A stretch of 64,000 nucleotides of DNA from Thiomicrorhabdus sp963677355 (GTDB lineage: Bacteria; Pseudomonadota; Gammaproteobacteria; Thiomicrospirales; Thiomicrospiraceae), in assembly GCA_963677355.2 (NCBI GenBank), contig CAXXXQ010000001.1:434001-498000 (forward strand), in the 5' to 3' direction. Numbering within the stretch: the first letter of the stretch is position 1; the number at the start of each line of letters is the position of its first letter. The position numbers and the translations under genes are program-made. Of the stretch, positions 35,667 to 45,430 are shown piece after piece. Under the pieces are notes generated by a model that saw nothing but the letters and a program-made list of their open reading frames with translations, ran no database searches and was not told the origin of the DNA.

Positions 35667-37490
35667 ATGAACACGGATCAGATTCGCAATATCGCTATCA
35701 TTGCCCACGTTGACCACGGTAAAACAACCCTTGTTGACCAACTTTTACAACAATCCGGGACCTTTGATGACGTCCGTAAAGACTTGGGTGACCGTGTAAT
35801 GGATTCAAACGATCTTGAAAAAGAGCGTGGGATTACCATCCTTTCCAAAAACACGGCCGTTACCTGGAACGACTACCGCATCAACATCGTGGACACCCCG
35901 GGACACGCCGACTTTGGTGGTGAAGTAGAACGTATCCTATCGATGGTTGACTCGGTATTGCTATTGGTTGACTCTGTTGAAGGGCCTATGCCGCAAACGC
36001 GTTTCGTAACCGAAAAAGCGCTACAACAAGGATTGAGACCGATTGTTGTTATCAACAAAATCGACCGCCCTGGTGCGCGCCCTGACTGGGTTCTGGATCA
36101 AACTTTCGACCTATTCGACCGCCTAGGTGCAACCGACGAGCAGATGGATTTTGAAGTCATCTACGCTTCCGGTCTAAACGGTTTTGCCGGTTTTGATGAA
36201 GATGTTCGCGAAGGCGACATGACTCCGGTATTTGAAACCATCGTTGAAAAAGTACCGGCACCGGATGTTGATCTAGAAGGTCCGTTCCAGCTGCAATGTA
36301 TCTCTCTGGATTATGACACTTATAAAGGTGTCATCGGAACCGGTCGTATCAAACGTGGTGTGGCTAAAGTAGGTATGCCGCTTTCCGTTGTCGCTGCTAA
36401 CGGTGAAATCCGTAAAGGTAAGATGGGTGAAATCTTCGGTTACCACGGTCTTGATCGTATTAACGTTGAAGAAGCTAAAGCCGGTGACATCATCGCGTTC
36501 TCCGGTCTAGATCCTCTGCACATTTCTGATACTTTATGTGATCCTGAGCATCCAGAACACCTACCTGCACTAACCGTTGATGAGCCAACGGTAAGCATGA
36601 CATTCCAGGTTAACGACTCTCCTTTCGTAGGACAGGACGGTAAACTGCTAACTTCACGTCAAATCCGTGAGCGTCTGGACAAAGAGCTGCTAACCAACGT
36701 TGCTCTGCGTGTTGAAGACACTGAAGACGCCAACAAATTCCGTGTATCCGGACGTGGTGAGCTTCACCTTTCGGTCTTGATTGAAACCATGCGTCGTGAA
36801 GGGTTTGAAATGGGAATCTCGCGTCCGGAAGTTATCTTCCGTGAAGTGGATGGTGAGGTTCAAGAGCCTTATGAAAACCTAACGGTTGACGTACCTGAAG
36901 AAGCGCAAGGTTCTATCATGGAAAAACTAGGTGAACGTAAAGCGGAAATGCAAGACATGGTTCCGGACGGTCACGGTCGTGTACGTGTTGACTTCATCAT
37001 CCCTTCACGTGGTTTGATCGGTTTCCGTACCGAATTCATGACCGCAACTCAAGGTGAGGGTCTGATCTTCTCAAGCTTCTCTCACTACGGTCCTAAGTTT
37101 GACGGTACTTTAGGTGAGCGTAACAACGGTGTATTGATCTCGATGGGTCAAGGTAAAGCATTGGCCTTCGCGCTATTCAACCTACAGGATCGCGGTCGTC
37201 TGTACATCGGTCACGGTGAAGAGGTTTATGAAGGGATGATCATCGGTCTGCACAGCCGTGCCAACGACCTGACGGTTAACCCGTTGAAAGGTAAGCAGCT
37301 GACCAATATGCGTGCTTCTGGTACGGATGAAGCGTTGATCCTAACGCCACCTATCCGCTTCTCGCTAGAACAAGCTCTTGAATTCATCGATGATGACGAG
37401 CTAGTAGAAGTTACGCCGGAAAACATTCGTATCCGTAAGAAACTACTTACAGAAAACGAACGTAAAAAAGCGAGCCGTTCAGCCAAATAA
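35667..37490 (+). CDS. typA: Translational GTPase TypA/BipA
   Basis: A 607-residue EF-G-like GTPase that acts in ribosome assembly and stress adaptation. G-domain motifs: AHVDHGKTT (about 13-21), RGITI, DTPGHADFGG and NKIDRPGA. Domain II, the EF-G-like domains and the BipA-specific C-terminal domain (about 480-600) are all present. Codon use is like other strongly expressed genes. Alone in its unit, with a strong terminator. Confidence 0.98.
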   Translation: MNTDQIRNIAIIAHVDHGKTTLVDQLLQQSGTFDDVRKDLGDRVMDSNDLEKERGITILSKNTAVTWNDYRINIVDTPGHADFGGEVERILSMVDSVLLLVDSVEGPMPQTRFVTEKALQQGLRPIVVINKIDRPGARPDWVLDQTFDLFDRLGATDEQMDFEVIYASGLNGFAGFDEDVREGDMTPVFETIVEKVPAPDVDLEGPFQLQCISLDYDTYKGVIGTGRIKRGVAKVGMPLSVVAANGEIRKGKMGEIFGYHGLDRINVEEAKAGDIIAFSGLDPLHISDTLCDPEHPEHLPALTVDEPTVSMTFQVNDSPFVGQDGKLLTSRQIRERLDKELLTNVALRVEDTEDANKFRVSGRGELHLSVLIETMRREGFEMGISRPEVIFREVDGEVQEPYENLTVDVPEEAQGSIMEKLGERKAEMQDMVPDGHGRVRVDFIIPSRGLIGFRTEFMTATQGEGLIFSSFSHYGPKFDGTLGERNNGVLISMGQGKALAFALFNLQDRGRLYIGHGEEVYEGMIIGLHSRANDLTVNPLKGKQLTNMRASGTDEALILTPPIRFSLEQALEFIDDDELVEVTPENIRIRKKLLTENERKKASRSAK

Positions 37491-37513
37491 TCCAACGGGC
37501 CGAGCAGAACATT

Positions 37514-37549
37514 AAGCCTCATAATGAATTTTCATTATGGGGCTTTTTT
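37514..37549 (+). terminator. Rho-independent terminator of typA
   Basis: A 14 bp AAGCCTCATAATGA stem with its complement (one G-T pair), ATTT loop and six T. Starts 24 bp after the typA stop. Confidence 0.92.
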
Positions 37550-37631
37550 GTATCCTCAAAGAGACGAATGGTCGATTCGCAATTTAGTGCTAAAATAATT
37601 TAACAGCCTTTTAAAAATCAGGGTTATTTCC

Positions 37632-38441
37632 ATGAACCGCTTTATCGTCATCTCAATTCTCACATTTCTATTAAGCGGGTGCTTTTCCGACTCATCAACG
37701 CCTCACGAGGCCAAAAAAGCCGACCTGACGATCTATAGCGGTATCACCATGGTTAGACCATTAAGCGTTTTAGCTCAGGAATTCGAAAAGCAACATAATA
37801 TTAAGATCGAAATCAAACAAGGGGCTTCAGGCTACCTATACAAGACCCTCAAAATTCAAAAAGACGCGGATATTTACTTTCCGGGTAGTGATTCTTATCG
37901 AACCAATAATCTGGCAGACGGTATTTGGGGAGAACACGTTTTTGTCGGTTACAACCGGGTTGCCATCATGGTTCCGAAAGGCAATCCTCAGCAACTGACT
38001 AACGATATCCGTCAATTGATCGATCCCGAACTGTCCGTTGTACTGTCCTCCCCCGAATCCGGCGCGGTAGGAAAGAATTCTAAAAAAATTCTCGATCAGG
38101 TAGGGATTACCGATGACGTCTATAAAAACGTCACCTACTTTACGACAGACTCGCACCGAATTTTCAGAGCGATTAAAGAAGGCCATGCAGATATCGCCCT
38201 TAACTGGTACGCCGCTGCCAGTTGGCCGGAAACCAAAGATTATATGCAAGCGATCCTGTTGCCTCCAGAGATAGCCAAACCCAAAAAACTCGAACTCAAT
38301 CTGATGGCCTTTTCAACAGAGCCGCAACTGTCCCTGCAGTTTATGCGCTTTGCCGCTTCTGAAAAGGGTTTAAGAACGTTTGCCGAGTATGGCTTCTTAA
38401 CCGATATCGAACTCCAGAAAGCTTTAAAAAAAGACCTTTGA
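37632..38441 (+). CDS. ModA-like solute-binding lipoprotein
   Basis: A 269-residue binding protein. The lipobox LLSGC (Cys17) anchors it in the membrane. The fold is that of ModA/WtpA-like oxyanion-binding proteins: LTIYSGITMVRPLSVLAQEF near the N-terminus, GASGYLYKTLKI, a DIYFPGS strand, then SPESGAVGKNSKKIL. The usual ABC permease and ATPase genes are missing. Instead a hybrid histidine kinase begins 3 bp later, so the protein probably presents its ligand to that kinase, as known for AioX/AioS-type pairs. The ligand, possibly an oxyanion, is inferred only from the fold. Confidence 0.8.
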   Translation: MNRFIVISILTFLLSGCFSDSSTPHEAKKADLTIYSGITMVRPLSVLAQEFEKQHNIKIEIKQGASGYLYKTLKIQKDADIYFPGSDSYRTNNLADGIWGEHVFVGYNRVAIMVPKGNPQQLTNDIRQLIDPELSVVLSSPESGAVGKNSKKILDQVGITDDVYKNVTYFTTDSHRIFRAIKEGHADIALNWYAAASWPETKDYMQAILLPPEIAKPKKLELNLMAFSTEPQLSLQFMRFAASEKGLRTFAEYGFLTDIELQKALKKDL

Positions 38442-38444
38442 TTT

Positions 38445-40757
38445 ATGCTGAACAAGAATAGAATTTTTCTAAACCAGACGCCTCGCAATCTATTTTTACT
38501 GCTGCTTATCTTCGTATTCGGCATAGGTAGCCAAGCGATATTGAACTGGAGTGTTTCCAATTTCATTTCGGAACTGGATCAAAAAATCAGAAATGCGGAA
38601 ATCGAAAATCTACTCGGTCAGGAAATTATTTTGGAAATTCACAAGATTGAATCCGACTTTTTCCAAATGGCGGCTTTCCCCAACAAACACCTGCGTAAGA
38701 TCCTGATTTCGGATATTCATGAGCAAGAAGAAGAGATCGAACATGCGCTCAAGATCCTCAACAACGGCGGCACCTACAAACATCGAATAGACCTCAATCT
38801 GCCTAATACCGAAACCCAATTTGAAGAGCTGGAATATAAACCGGAAGTCTTGAACCGTTTTGCTTTCTCCAAAGCGGATCTGCTGCCCAAATTCAAGATT
38901 ATTCGTGAGAAAACCGATAAATTGAATCTGCAACTCGACTACATAGACTCTTTGAAAGAGAGCGGATCGCCCGAGCTGTCCGCCGCTCTGGACGATCTAA
39001 AACTGCAGGTCAAACTATTCAAGCCTCTGTTCCACCGCATCAAAGAAGACGCCAATCATATTTTTTATCAAAATAAACTGGATGCCAAAGCAGCTCATGA
39101 ACAGGCTGAGCAACAGAAGCAATATTACCGGGCGATGCAACTCAGCTTAACGATCTCCGTCTTCATATTAGGACTGATCGCTTTCTATACTCTGAGCCGA
39201 AATATCCGTCTTACCACCGAACAGATTGAAAAAAACCAAGACTACACCCAAGATATTCTGGATTCTCAATCCAATATCATCATCGTCAATGACGGCGTTA
39301 AAATCATCGATGTCAGTGGCGGTTTTTTCAATTTCTTTTCCGATTACGACTCCTTGGACGATTTTGCCGACGACTACAGCTGTATTTGCGACCTTTTCGT
39401 CAAAGAACCCGGCTTAATCTATAAATTCGAAGACAAAAACTGGATTGATTATCTGTTGGAAAACCCGGATAAAATCCACAAAGCCAAAATTGACTACCAC
39501 AACAAAATAACCACCTTCCAAATCAATGCGATCAAATCGGACAAATACCGTCGTTTCATTATTTCCATGTTCGACATTTCGGAAAATGAACAAATTACCG
39601 CCGATTTGGAAAAGCAGAAAAACAAAGCCCTTGAAGCGACTCAGGCAAAAAGCTCTTTTCTGGCAAACATGTCTCACGAGATTCGGACTCCGCTGAACGC
39701 CATTCTCGGCTTTATCGGACTGCTCAAAGAGAAACCGCATGATACGGAAACCACTAAATATTTAAATACCATCGATAACTCGAGTCACTCGCTACTCGGT
39801 ATCATCAACGATATTCTAGACTTCAGTAAAATCGAGAGCGGGAAACTCGATATCGATCCAATCGAGTTCAATCCGCGAAAAGAGTTTTTAAGCACAGCCG
39901 ACTTATTTAAAGCCCGTTGTAGCGAAAAACAACTGACTTTTAATATCGAGCTCGCCGATAATCTTCCGGAAGGTTTACAAACCGATGTACTGCGCATCAA
40001 ACAAGTGCTATCCAACTTGATCTCCAATGCCATCAAGTTTACCGAACCGCATAAAAACATTTATCTTTCCATTCGTTACGAAAACGCACACCTGTTTTGC
40101 GAAGTTAGAGATGAAGGTATCGGCATTTCAAGCCAAGCACTGGAACACATTTTTGAAGCCTTCTCACAAGCGGAAACCTCGACCACTCGAAAATATGGCG
40201 GAACCGGACTTGGACTGGCAATCAGTTCCAAACTGGTTATCATGCTCGGCGGGGAACTGAAAGTGAAATCCACACAGAGAGAAGGCAGCACCTTCTACTT
40301 CAGCATTCCGGCCAAACAGGTTTCGATACAAGAACATATATCGAACGATCAGACAGAATCAGCACGCTTCAAAGGAAAAATCCTATTGGTTGAGGACAAT
40401 AAAACCAACCAGCTATTAATGAGTGCAATCATCAAAAAACAAGGCATTGAATTTGATATTGTCGAAGACGGCTTAAAAGCGATTACGGCGGTCGAAAGAC
40501 AGCATTATGATTTAGTGTTGATGGATGAAAACATGCCGAACATGAACGGGATTGAAGCGACCAAGAAAATTCGCATCAATGAAGTCATCCAAAACCGCCA
40601 AACTGTACCCATCGTGGCCTTGACGGCAAATGCGATGACAGGAGACCGGGAACGTTTCATTGAGGCCGGTATGAATGATTACCTAACCAAACCGGTCAAT
40701 ATCCCCAAGCTCCTGGATACATTCAACCGTTACCTGCCCAAAGACATTGACCTCTAG
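38445..40757 (+). CDS. Hybrid sensor histidine kinase (HisKA-HATPase-REC)
   Basis: A 770-residue membrane kinase. Helix 1 is at about 15-32, with a helical periplasmic domain (to about 225) that probably touches the binding lipoprotein, and helix 2 is at about 226-247. A PAS-like region (about 270-385) follows, then HisKA with His410 in MSHEIRTPLN, a HATPase domain (GTGLGLAIS near 587) and a receiver domain with Asp694 in LVLMDENMPNMNG. There is no Hpt domain of its own, so the phosphate needs an external Hpt to reach an output regulator. The free Hpt gene at 44435 is the nearest candidate. Confidence 0.94.
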   Translation: MLNKNRIFLNQTPRNLFLLLLIFVFGIGSQAILNWSVSNFISELDQKIRNAEIENLLGQEIILEIHKIESDFFQMAAFPNKHLRKILISDIHEQEEEIEHALKILNNGGTYKHRIDLNLPNTETQFEELEYKPEVLNRFAFSKADLLPKFKIIREKTDKLNLQLDYIDSLKESGSPELSAALDDLKLQVKLFKPLFHRIKEDANHIFYQNKLDAKAAHEQAEQQKQYYRAMQLSLTISVFILGLIAFYTLSRNIRLTTEQIEKNQDYTQDILDSQSNIIIVNDGVKIIDVSGGFFNFFSDYDSLDDFADDYSCICDLFVKEPGLIYKFEDKNWIDYLLENPDKIHKAKIDYHNKITTFQINAIKSDKYRRFIISMFDISENEQITADLEKQKNKALEATQAKSSFLANMSHEIRTPLNAILGFIGLLKEKPHDTETTKYLNTIDNSSHSLLGIINDILDFSKIESGKLDIDPIEFNPRKEFLSTADLFKARCSEKQLTFNIELADNLPEGLQTDVLRIKQVLSNLISNAIKFTEPHKNIYLSIRYENAHLFCEVRDEGIGISSQALEHIFEAFSQAETSTTRKYGGTGLGLAISSKLVIMLGGELKVKSTQREGSTFYFSIPAKQVSIQEHISNDQTESARFKGKILLVEDNKTNQLLMSAIIKKQGIEFDIVEDGLKAITAVERQHYDLVLMDENMPNMNGIEATKKIRINEVIQNRQTVPIVALTANAMTGDRERFIEAGMNDYLTKPVNIPKLLDTFNRYLPKDIDL

Positions 40758-40837
40758 TGTTACTCAAGCAACAAAGTCGCTATTCTCGAACAAGATTTTT
40801 TACGATAAACTGAAAACTAAAACGATAGAGATCAGGC

Positions 40838-41800
40838 ATGACATTTACGCACAGCTTATACCCGGAAACCCTTCCATACGTCCAGCATAGTCTTCAAGTG
40901 GACAGCACGCATACCCTACACATTGAGGAGTGCGGCAATCCCTCCGGTATTCCCGTACTGTTCGTACACGGAGGCCCGGGCGGCGGTTACCAGCCAATCC
41001 ACAGACAGTTCTTCAACCCCGACAAATATCGAATCATTTTATTCGATCAGCGCGGCTGCGGAAAATCACGCCCGCATGCTTGTCTGACCAACAATACCAC
41101 CGCACATCTTATTGAAGACATTGAAAAGATTCGTCGCCATTTAAAAATTGACGAGTGGCTGCTGTTTGGTGGTTCTTGGGGGTCGACACTCTCCCTGCTC
41201 TATGCCCAAACTTACCCGGAACGGGTTCTTGGCTTGATTCTGCGCGGTATCTTTTTATGTCGTCCCGAGGATCTGCAATGGTTCTATCAACAAGGTGCCG
41301 ATAAGATCTATCCGGACTACTGGCAGGATTACCTGTCGCCGATTGCGGAAGAAAAACGCCACAATATGATTGAGGCCTATCACGAAGTGTTGACCAGCGA
41401 CGACGAATTAGCGCGGATGCGTGCCGCCGAAGCTTGGTCTATCTGGGAAGGCCGAACTTCTAATCTGGTAACCAACAAAGATACCGTTGACCATTTTGGC
41501 GACCCTTTCCACGCCTTGGCAATGGCTCGTATCGAGTGCCACTATTTTTACCACAACGCCTTTATCGAAGAAAACCAAATCATCAATCATATTGACGCCA
41601 TTAAAAAAATTCCGCTTAGCATCATCCACGGACGTCACGATATGGTCTGCCCGATTAATCAGGCCTACACGCTTTATGAACACCTTCCGCAAGCCAAACT
41701 GATTGTTTGCGAAGCCTCCGGTCACTCGGCAATGGAACCTGAAATCACAGAAGCTCTGGTGGCAGAGACCGACCTGTTTGCGGAGAACTTCTCGAAATGA
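40838..41800 (+). CDS. pip: Proline iminopeptidase
   Basis: A 320-residue alpha/beta hydrolase that removes N-terminal proline from peptides. Oxyanion-hole motif VHGGPGGGY (about 43-51), nucleophile elbow GGSWGSTL with Ser near 113, acid in GRHDMVCP and His in SGHSAMEP near the end. Length matches the family (S33). It overlaps the next gene, dtd, by 4 bp (ATGA), which indicates coupled translation. Confidence 0.95.
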   Translation: MTFTHSLYPETLPYVQHSLQVDSTHTLHIEECGNPSGIPVLFVHGGPGGGYQPIHRQFFNPDKYRIILFDQRGCGKSRPHACLTNNTTAHLIEDIEKIRRHLKIDEWLLFGGSWGSTLSLLYAQTYPERVLGLILRGIFLCRPEDLQWFYQQGADKIYPDYWQDYLSPIAEEKRHNMIEAYHEVLTSDDELARMRAAEAWSIWEGRTSNLVTNKDTVDHFGDPFHALAMARIECHYFYHNAFIEENQIINHIDAIKKIPLSIIHGRHDMVCPINQAYTLYEHLPQAKLIVCEASGHSAMEPEITEALVAETDLFAENFSK

Positions 41801-42234
41801 TCTGCCTAATTCAAAGAGTTACTGCCGGTAAAGTGGAAGTCGAGCGGGAAGTCATCGGCGCCATCAACCATGGTTTGGTTGTCTTAGTAGGGTTTCAACC
41901 CGAAGACACGGAACAAACCTTGGAAAAAATGGCCCACAAGCTCCTCCATTACCGGCTGTTTGCCGACCAAAACGACAAAATGAATCTCAACGTGCAACAA
42001 GTTGATGGCGGACTGCTTCTGGTTCCGCAGTTCACTTTGGCGGCCGATACGAAAAGCGGCTTACGCCCGAGTTTTTCGACTTCCGCTAAACCGGATATCG
42101 CCGAGCATTTGTTTGACGCATTCGTCCAATTGGTCAATAGTCGTTATCCGCAAATCGCGACCGGCAAATTCGGTGCCGACATGCAGGTTAGTCTAACTAA
42201 TGATGGTCCGGTCACCTTTTGGCTGGAAGTATGA
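41797..42234 (+). CDS. dtd: D-aminoacyl-tRNA deacylase
   Basis: A 145-residue proofreading enzyme that clears D-amino acids from tRNA. It has the SQFTLAA-type motif as VPQFTLAAD (about 72-80, Gln in place of the common Ser-Gln pair order) and the cross-subunit TNDGPVTFWLEV motif at the C-terminus, where NxGPVT is the signature. Normal length. Coupled to pip by a 4 bp overlap. Confidence 0.94.
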   Translation: MICLIQRVTAGKVEVEREVIGAINHGLVVLVGFQPEDTEQTLEKMAHKLLHYRLFADQNDKMNLNVQQVDGGLLLVPQFTLAADTKSGLRPSFSTSAKPDIAEHLFDAFVQLVNSRYPQIATGKFGADMQVSLTNDGPVTFWLEV

Positions 42235-42345
42235 ACGCTTTTCATGCCGAGTTATCTTGCTTTACCGCGCTAAATGGTTTCATTATTTTATGCAAAACGT
42301 TACACTTAAAATATTAATGAAATAGCAGAACCTCGACGCCGATAT

Positions 42346-44415
42346 ATGCCATCAGAACACCCTCTCATCCTAATCGTCGAAGACGATCCGGTCACTCGCC
42401 TAACTCTCACTAAAGTGCTGAACCAATCCGGCTATCCCACTATTACGGCGACCAATGGCAGCGAAGGCCTTTCCCAATTTATCGAACATAGACCGCGGCT
42501 GATTTTAATGGATGTCATGATGCCGGTGATGGACGGCTATGAAGCGGTGGCGGCGATACGCAACTACGAAACCAGCCACGCAGTTCCAATCTTGATGTTG
42601 ACCGCCTTGGAAGATACCGATTCGATCGATCAGGCTTTCGAAAGCGGTGCAACCGACTTCATTACCAAACCCATTAACTGGGGCTTGTTGTCTCAGAGGG
42701 TTAAATATTCACTTCGCGCCGCTGAGATTGAAGAACGCCTCAGAACCAGTCAATCCCAGCTTCTGTATGCACAAAAACTCGCCAAACTGGGATATTGGGC
42801 TTGGGATGCGGTTAATGACAAAATTACCGGCTCTCAATCCGCCTTTGACCTATTCGGCGTTCCAAAACAAAAACATCTCACGCTGGAACAGTTTTTAAGA
42901 AACATCACCCCGAAAGATAAACCGATGATTCATCAGGCCATTGCCGATGTAAACGCCGATCAACCCAATATCCAAATCAGCTTCCGAATTATCCAGCCGG
43001 ATAGCAGCTTGACTCATATTGAATGTTTGGGGGAAGCCAGCTTTGATCAGAATAATCAAATTATCAAAATTACCGGTACCGCTCAGGATATCAGCCGTCT
43101 GCACAAAGCGGAAAGTCTGATCCAATACCAGTCGGAACATGACCGTTTAACGGAACTGCCCAACCGTTCCAACTTTTCCAAGACCTTGGTCAAGGCCATT
43201 AAAAAGACCCCGGAAAAGAAAGTCAGTGCCGTCATTATTTTCGATATCGACCGCTTCAAACAGATCAACGAAAATCTTGGTCAAGAACAGGGAGATAACC
43301 TGTTGCTGGCCATTGCCAAGCGATTAAACCGTATTACCCGTGAAAACGATTATGTCGCTCGTTTAGGCAGTGATGAATTTGCCATTTTTCTACAGAATCT
43401 AAACTGTATTTCCGACCTGAATTTATTGATAAACCGTTTTCACCAACAACTGATCGCACCCTATATCATTAATAAAAAAGAACTCTATGTCAGCTACAGT
43501 TTTGGTATCGCCGTTTATCCGGATGACGCCTCTGATGCCGAAACCCTGATCAACCACGCCAACATTGCCCGTACTAATGCGAAAAAAGCCGGCGGCAACC
43601 AGTTCGTCTTCTTTAAACCGGAAATGAACGAAAACGCCCATGAAATGCTAAGTTTGGAAAACGATTTGCGTAAGGCTTTAAAAAATGGCGAGATCGAGGT
43701 CTATTACCAACCCCAGGTTTCGGTAGAGACTTTACAGCCCACCGGAGCAGAAGCCTTGGTCAGGTGGAACCATCCGTTGAAGGGCATCATTTCTCCGGCA
43801 GTATTTATACCGCTTGCCGAAAGTACCGGCTTGATTGTCGAGATCGGCAACTATGTGTTGGAAACCGCCATAAAACAAGCCGAAGAATGGCACCAATCCG
43901 GATTTCCGCTTCATATCGGTATCAACCTATCCGGACGTCAATTTACCCAATCCAATTTGATGGAATTGGTTCAATCGGTTATCTCAAAAGTAGACATTGA
44001 CCCGCATTACATTGATCTCGAAATCACCGAAAGTCTGGCAATGACAAATGCAGAAGCCAACATTCAGACCTTGAAAGGCCTGAAAGCGATGGGGCTTTCT
44101 ATTTCAATCGACGATTTCGGTACCGGCTATTCTTCACTGGCTTACCTGCACAGTTTCCCGATCGACACCATCAAAATAGACCGTTCGTTTGTTCTCAACT
44201 TGAGCAATAAGGAGGGGCAAGCGATTGCCAGAACAATCTTGGCTATGGCCGAGAGTCTGGATCTTGAGGTGGTTGCCGAGGGTATTGAGTACGACGAACA
44301 TGTAAATTTCTTTAAAGGCAAACACTGTCATATATTTCAAGGTTTTAAATTCGGTAAACCAATGCCGAGAAATGAATTTTTTGAATGGTTAAACCATTAT
44401 AATATCAACCACTAA
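42346..44415 (+). CDS. REC-PAS-GGDEF-EAL response regulator
   Basis: A 689-residue c-di-GMP regulator. The receiver domain (1-120) has the phospho-acceptor Asp in LILMDVMMPVMDGY (about 55). A PAS domain (about 145-255) and a GGDEF domain (about 270-420) follow; the loop is GSDEF, so cyclase activity is doubtful. The EAL domain (about 435-685) has EALVRWNHP, NLSGRQF, EITES and DDFGTGYSSL intact and should hydrolyse c-di-GMP. Best guess: a phosphodiesterase switched by phosphorylation. It sits 20 bp before the Hpt gene and could be the output of the hybrid kinase at 38445. Confidence 0.94.
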   Translation: MPSEHPLILIVEDDPVTRLTLTKVLNQSGYPTITATNGSEGLSQFIEHRPRLILMDVMMPVMDGYEAVAAIRNYETSHAVPILMLTALEDTDSIDQAFESGATDFITKPINWGLLSQRVKYSLRAAEIEERLRTSQSQLLYAQKLAKLGYWAWDAVNDKITGSQSAFDLFGVPKQKHLTLEQFLRNITPKDKPMIHQAIADVNADQPNIQISFRIIQPDSSLTHIECLGEASFDQNNQIIKITGTAQDISRLHKAESLIQYQSEHDRLTELPNRSNFSKTLVKAIKKTPEKKVSAVIIFDIDRFKQINENLGQEQGDNLLLAIAKRLNRITRENDYVARLGSDEFAIFLQNLNCISDLNLLINRFHQQLIAPYIINKKELYVSYSFGIAVYPDDASDAETLINHANIARTNAKKAGGNQFVFFKPEMNENAHEMLSLENDLRKALKNGEIEVYYQPQVSVETLQPTGAEALVRWNHPLKGIISPAVFIPLAESTGLIVEIGNYVLETAIKQAEEWHQSGFPLHIGINLSGRQFTQSNLMELVQSVISKVDIDPHYIDLEITESLAMTNAEANIQTLKGLKAMGLSISIDDFGTGYSSLAYLHSFPIDTIKIDRSFVLNLSNKEGQAIARTILAMAESLDLEVVAEGIEYDEHVNFFKGKHCHIFQGFKFGKPMPRNEFFEWLNHYNINH

Positions 44416-44434
44416 CGTTGCTGGAATAACACTA

Positions 44435-44782
44435 ATGAGCTTACCTGTAGATACCGATAACTTAAACATGCTGAAAGACTTAATCGGCGATGATTTGAAA
44501 GAGATATTGCATGCTTATCTAGACAGTGCGCCGGATTTGCTCATGAAAATCAGTCACGCTCTTTCCGCTAGCGATACGGAACTACTGAGACTTCATGCAC
44601 ACTCTTTGAAAGGCAGCTCCGCCAATATTGGAGCGCATGATCTTTCAGAATACAGTGCCCGTTTAGAGAAAATGGCGAAAGACGGCAACCTTACCTCGCA
44701 GGCTAATGAGCTTTTCACTTCAATCAATAGTGAAAACCAGCGCGTCGAACAATTCCTAAAAGACTACATCAACCAGATGTAA
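44435..44782 (+). CDS. Stand-alone Hpt phosphotransfer protein
   Basis: A 115-residue four-helix Hpt protein with the phosphorylated His56 in HAHSLKGSSANIGA. Such proteins carry phosphate from the receiver of a hybrid kinase to a response regulator. Following the REC-EAL gene by 20 bp, and with a hybrid kinase lacking Hpt 3.7 kb upstream, it can complete a phosphorelay. This is inference from domains and position. Confidence 0.9.
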   Translation: MSLPVDTDNLNMLKDLIGDDLKEILHAYLDSAPDLLMKISHALSASDTELLRLHAHSLKGSSANIGAHDLSEYSARLEKMAKDGNLTSQANELFTSINSENQRVEQFLKDYINQM

Positions 44783-44824
44783 GCCTCTATTCAGATCCAG
44801 ACAAAATAATATAAGAGGACTGCT

Positions 44825-45430
44825 ATGCATTACCAAGTTACAGAGCAAGACACTAGGCTTGCCAAGAACCCACACCATATTTTCAACATTAATGTGATTG
44901 TCACTCACCTTGCAATTTCACAAGTGTCCTTGGAAATCGGTCACGGCAACCCTTTTTATTTCCTGCTGGTGCCGGCCATTTCAAGCATGGTCATCGCCTA
45001 CATCTACTTCCATGGTAAAAAGATGGCGGCTAGCCATTCTTGGTTTGTAGGAGCGCACTGGACCTTGGCTTGGCGCCGTGGACAAAACCTGTTAATTGCC
45101 TATGGTGTCGCCATCTCAATCATGGTATTAGGTTCAATCTTGGGCAATCTTTTTGGTAGCGGCTTGATGATGAATGACTTTTCTGCGGAAGGCTCCTCAA
45201 CCTCGATTATCGAAAAGATTTCGATGTATTTTGCGGCCTTGAGTGTATTTGTCACCATCCTCTATAACTTCCTGCAAACCGGGATTTCCGTCTACGATGC
45301 AGGTAAAGGGATTATCGACCCTAAAATCGAAAAATTCCTGCCTCGAGACGAAAATGCCAACCCTGAACTCGGACTGGGCGAAGACGAAGGTAAATTTTCC
45401 TCCCATAAACCGACGGAAGAGAATAAATAA
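44825..45430 (+). CDS. Unknown three-helix membrane protein
   Basis: A 201-residue protein with hydrophobic segments at about 45-63, 91-112 and 132-152, and a charged C-terminal tail (residues 168-201, rich in Glu and Lys). I do not recognise a family. It starts after AAGAGG and overlaps the next gene by one base (TAATG), so the two proteins are translated together and probably work together. Whether they belong to the signalling genes 40 bp upstream is unclear. Confidence 0.65.
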   Translation: MHYQVTEQDTRLAKNPHHIFNINVIVTHLAISQVSLEIGHGNPFYFLLVPAISSMVIAYIYFHGKKMAASHSWFVGAHWTLAWRRGQNLLIAYGVAISIMVLGSILGNLFGSGLMMNDFSAEGSSTSIIEKISMYFAALSVFVTILYNFLQTGISVYDAGKGIIDPKIEKFLPRDENANPELGLGEDEGKFSSHKPTEENK

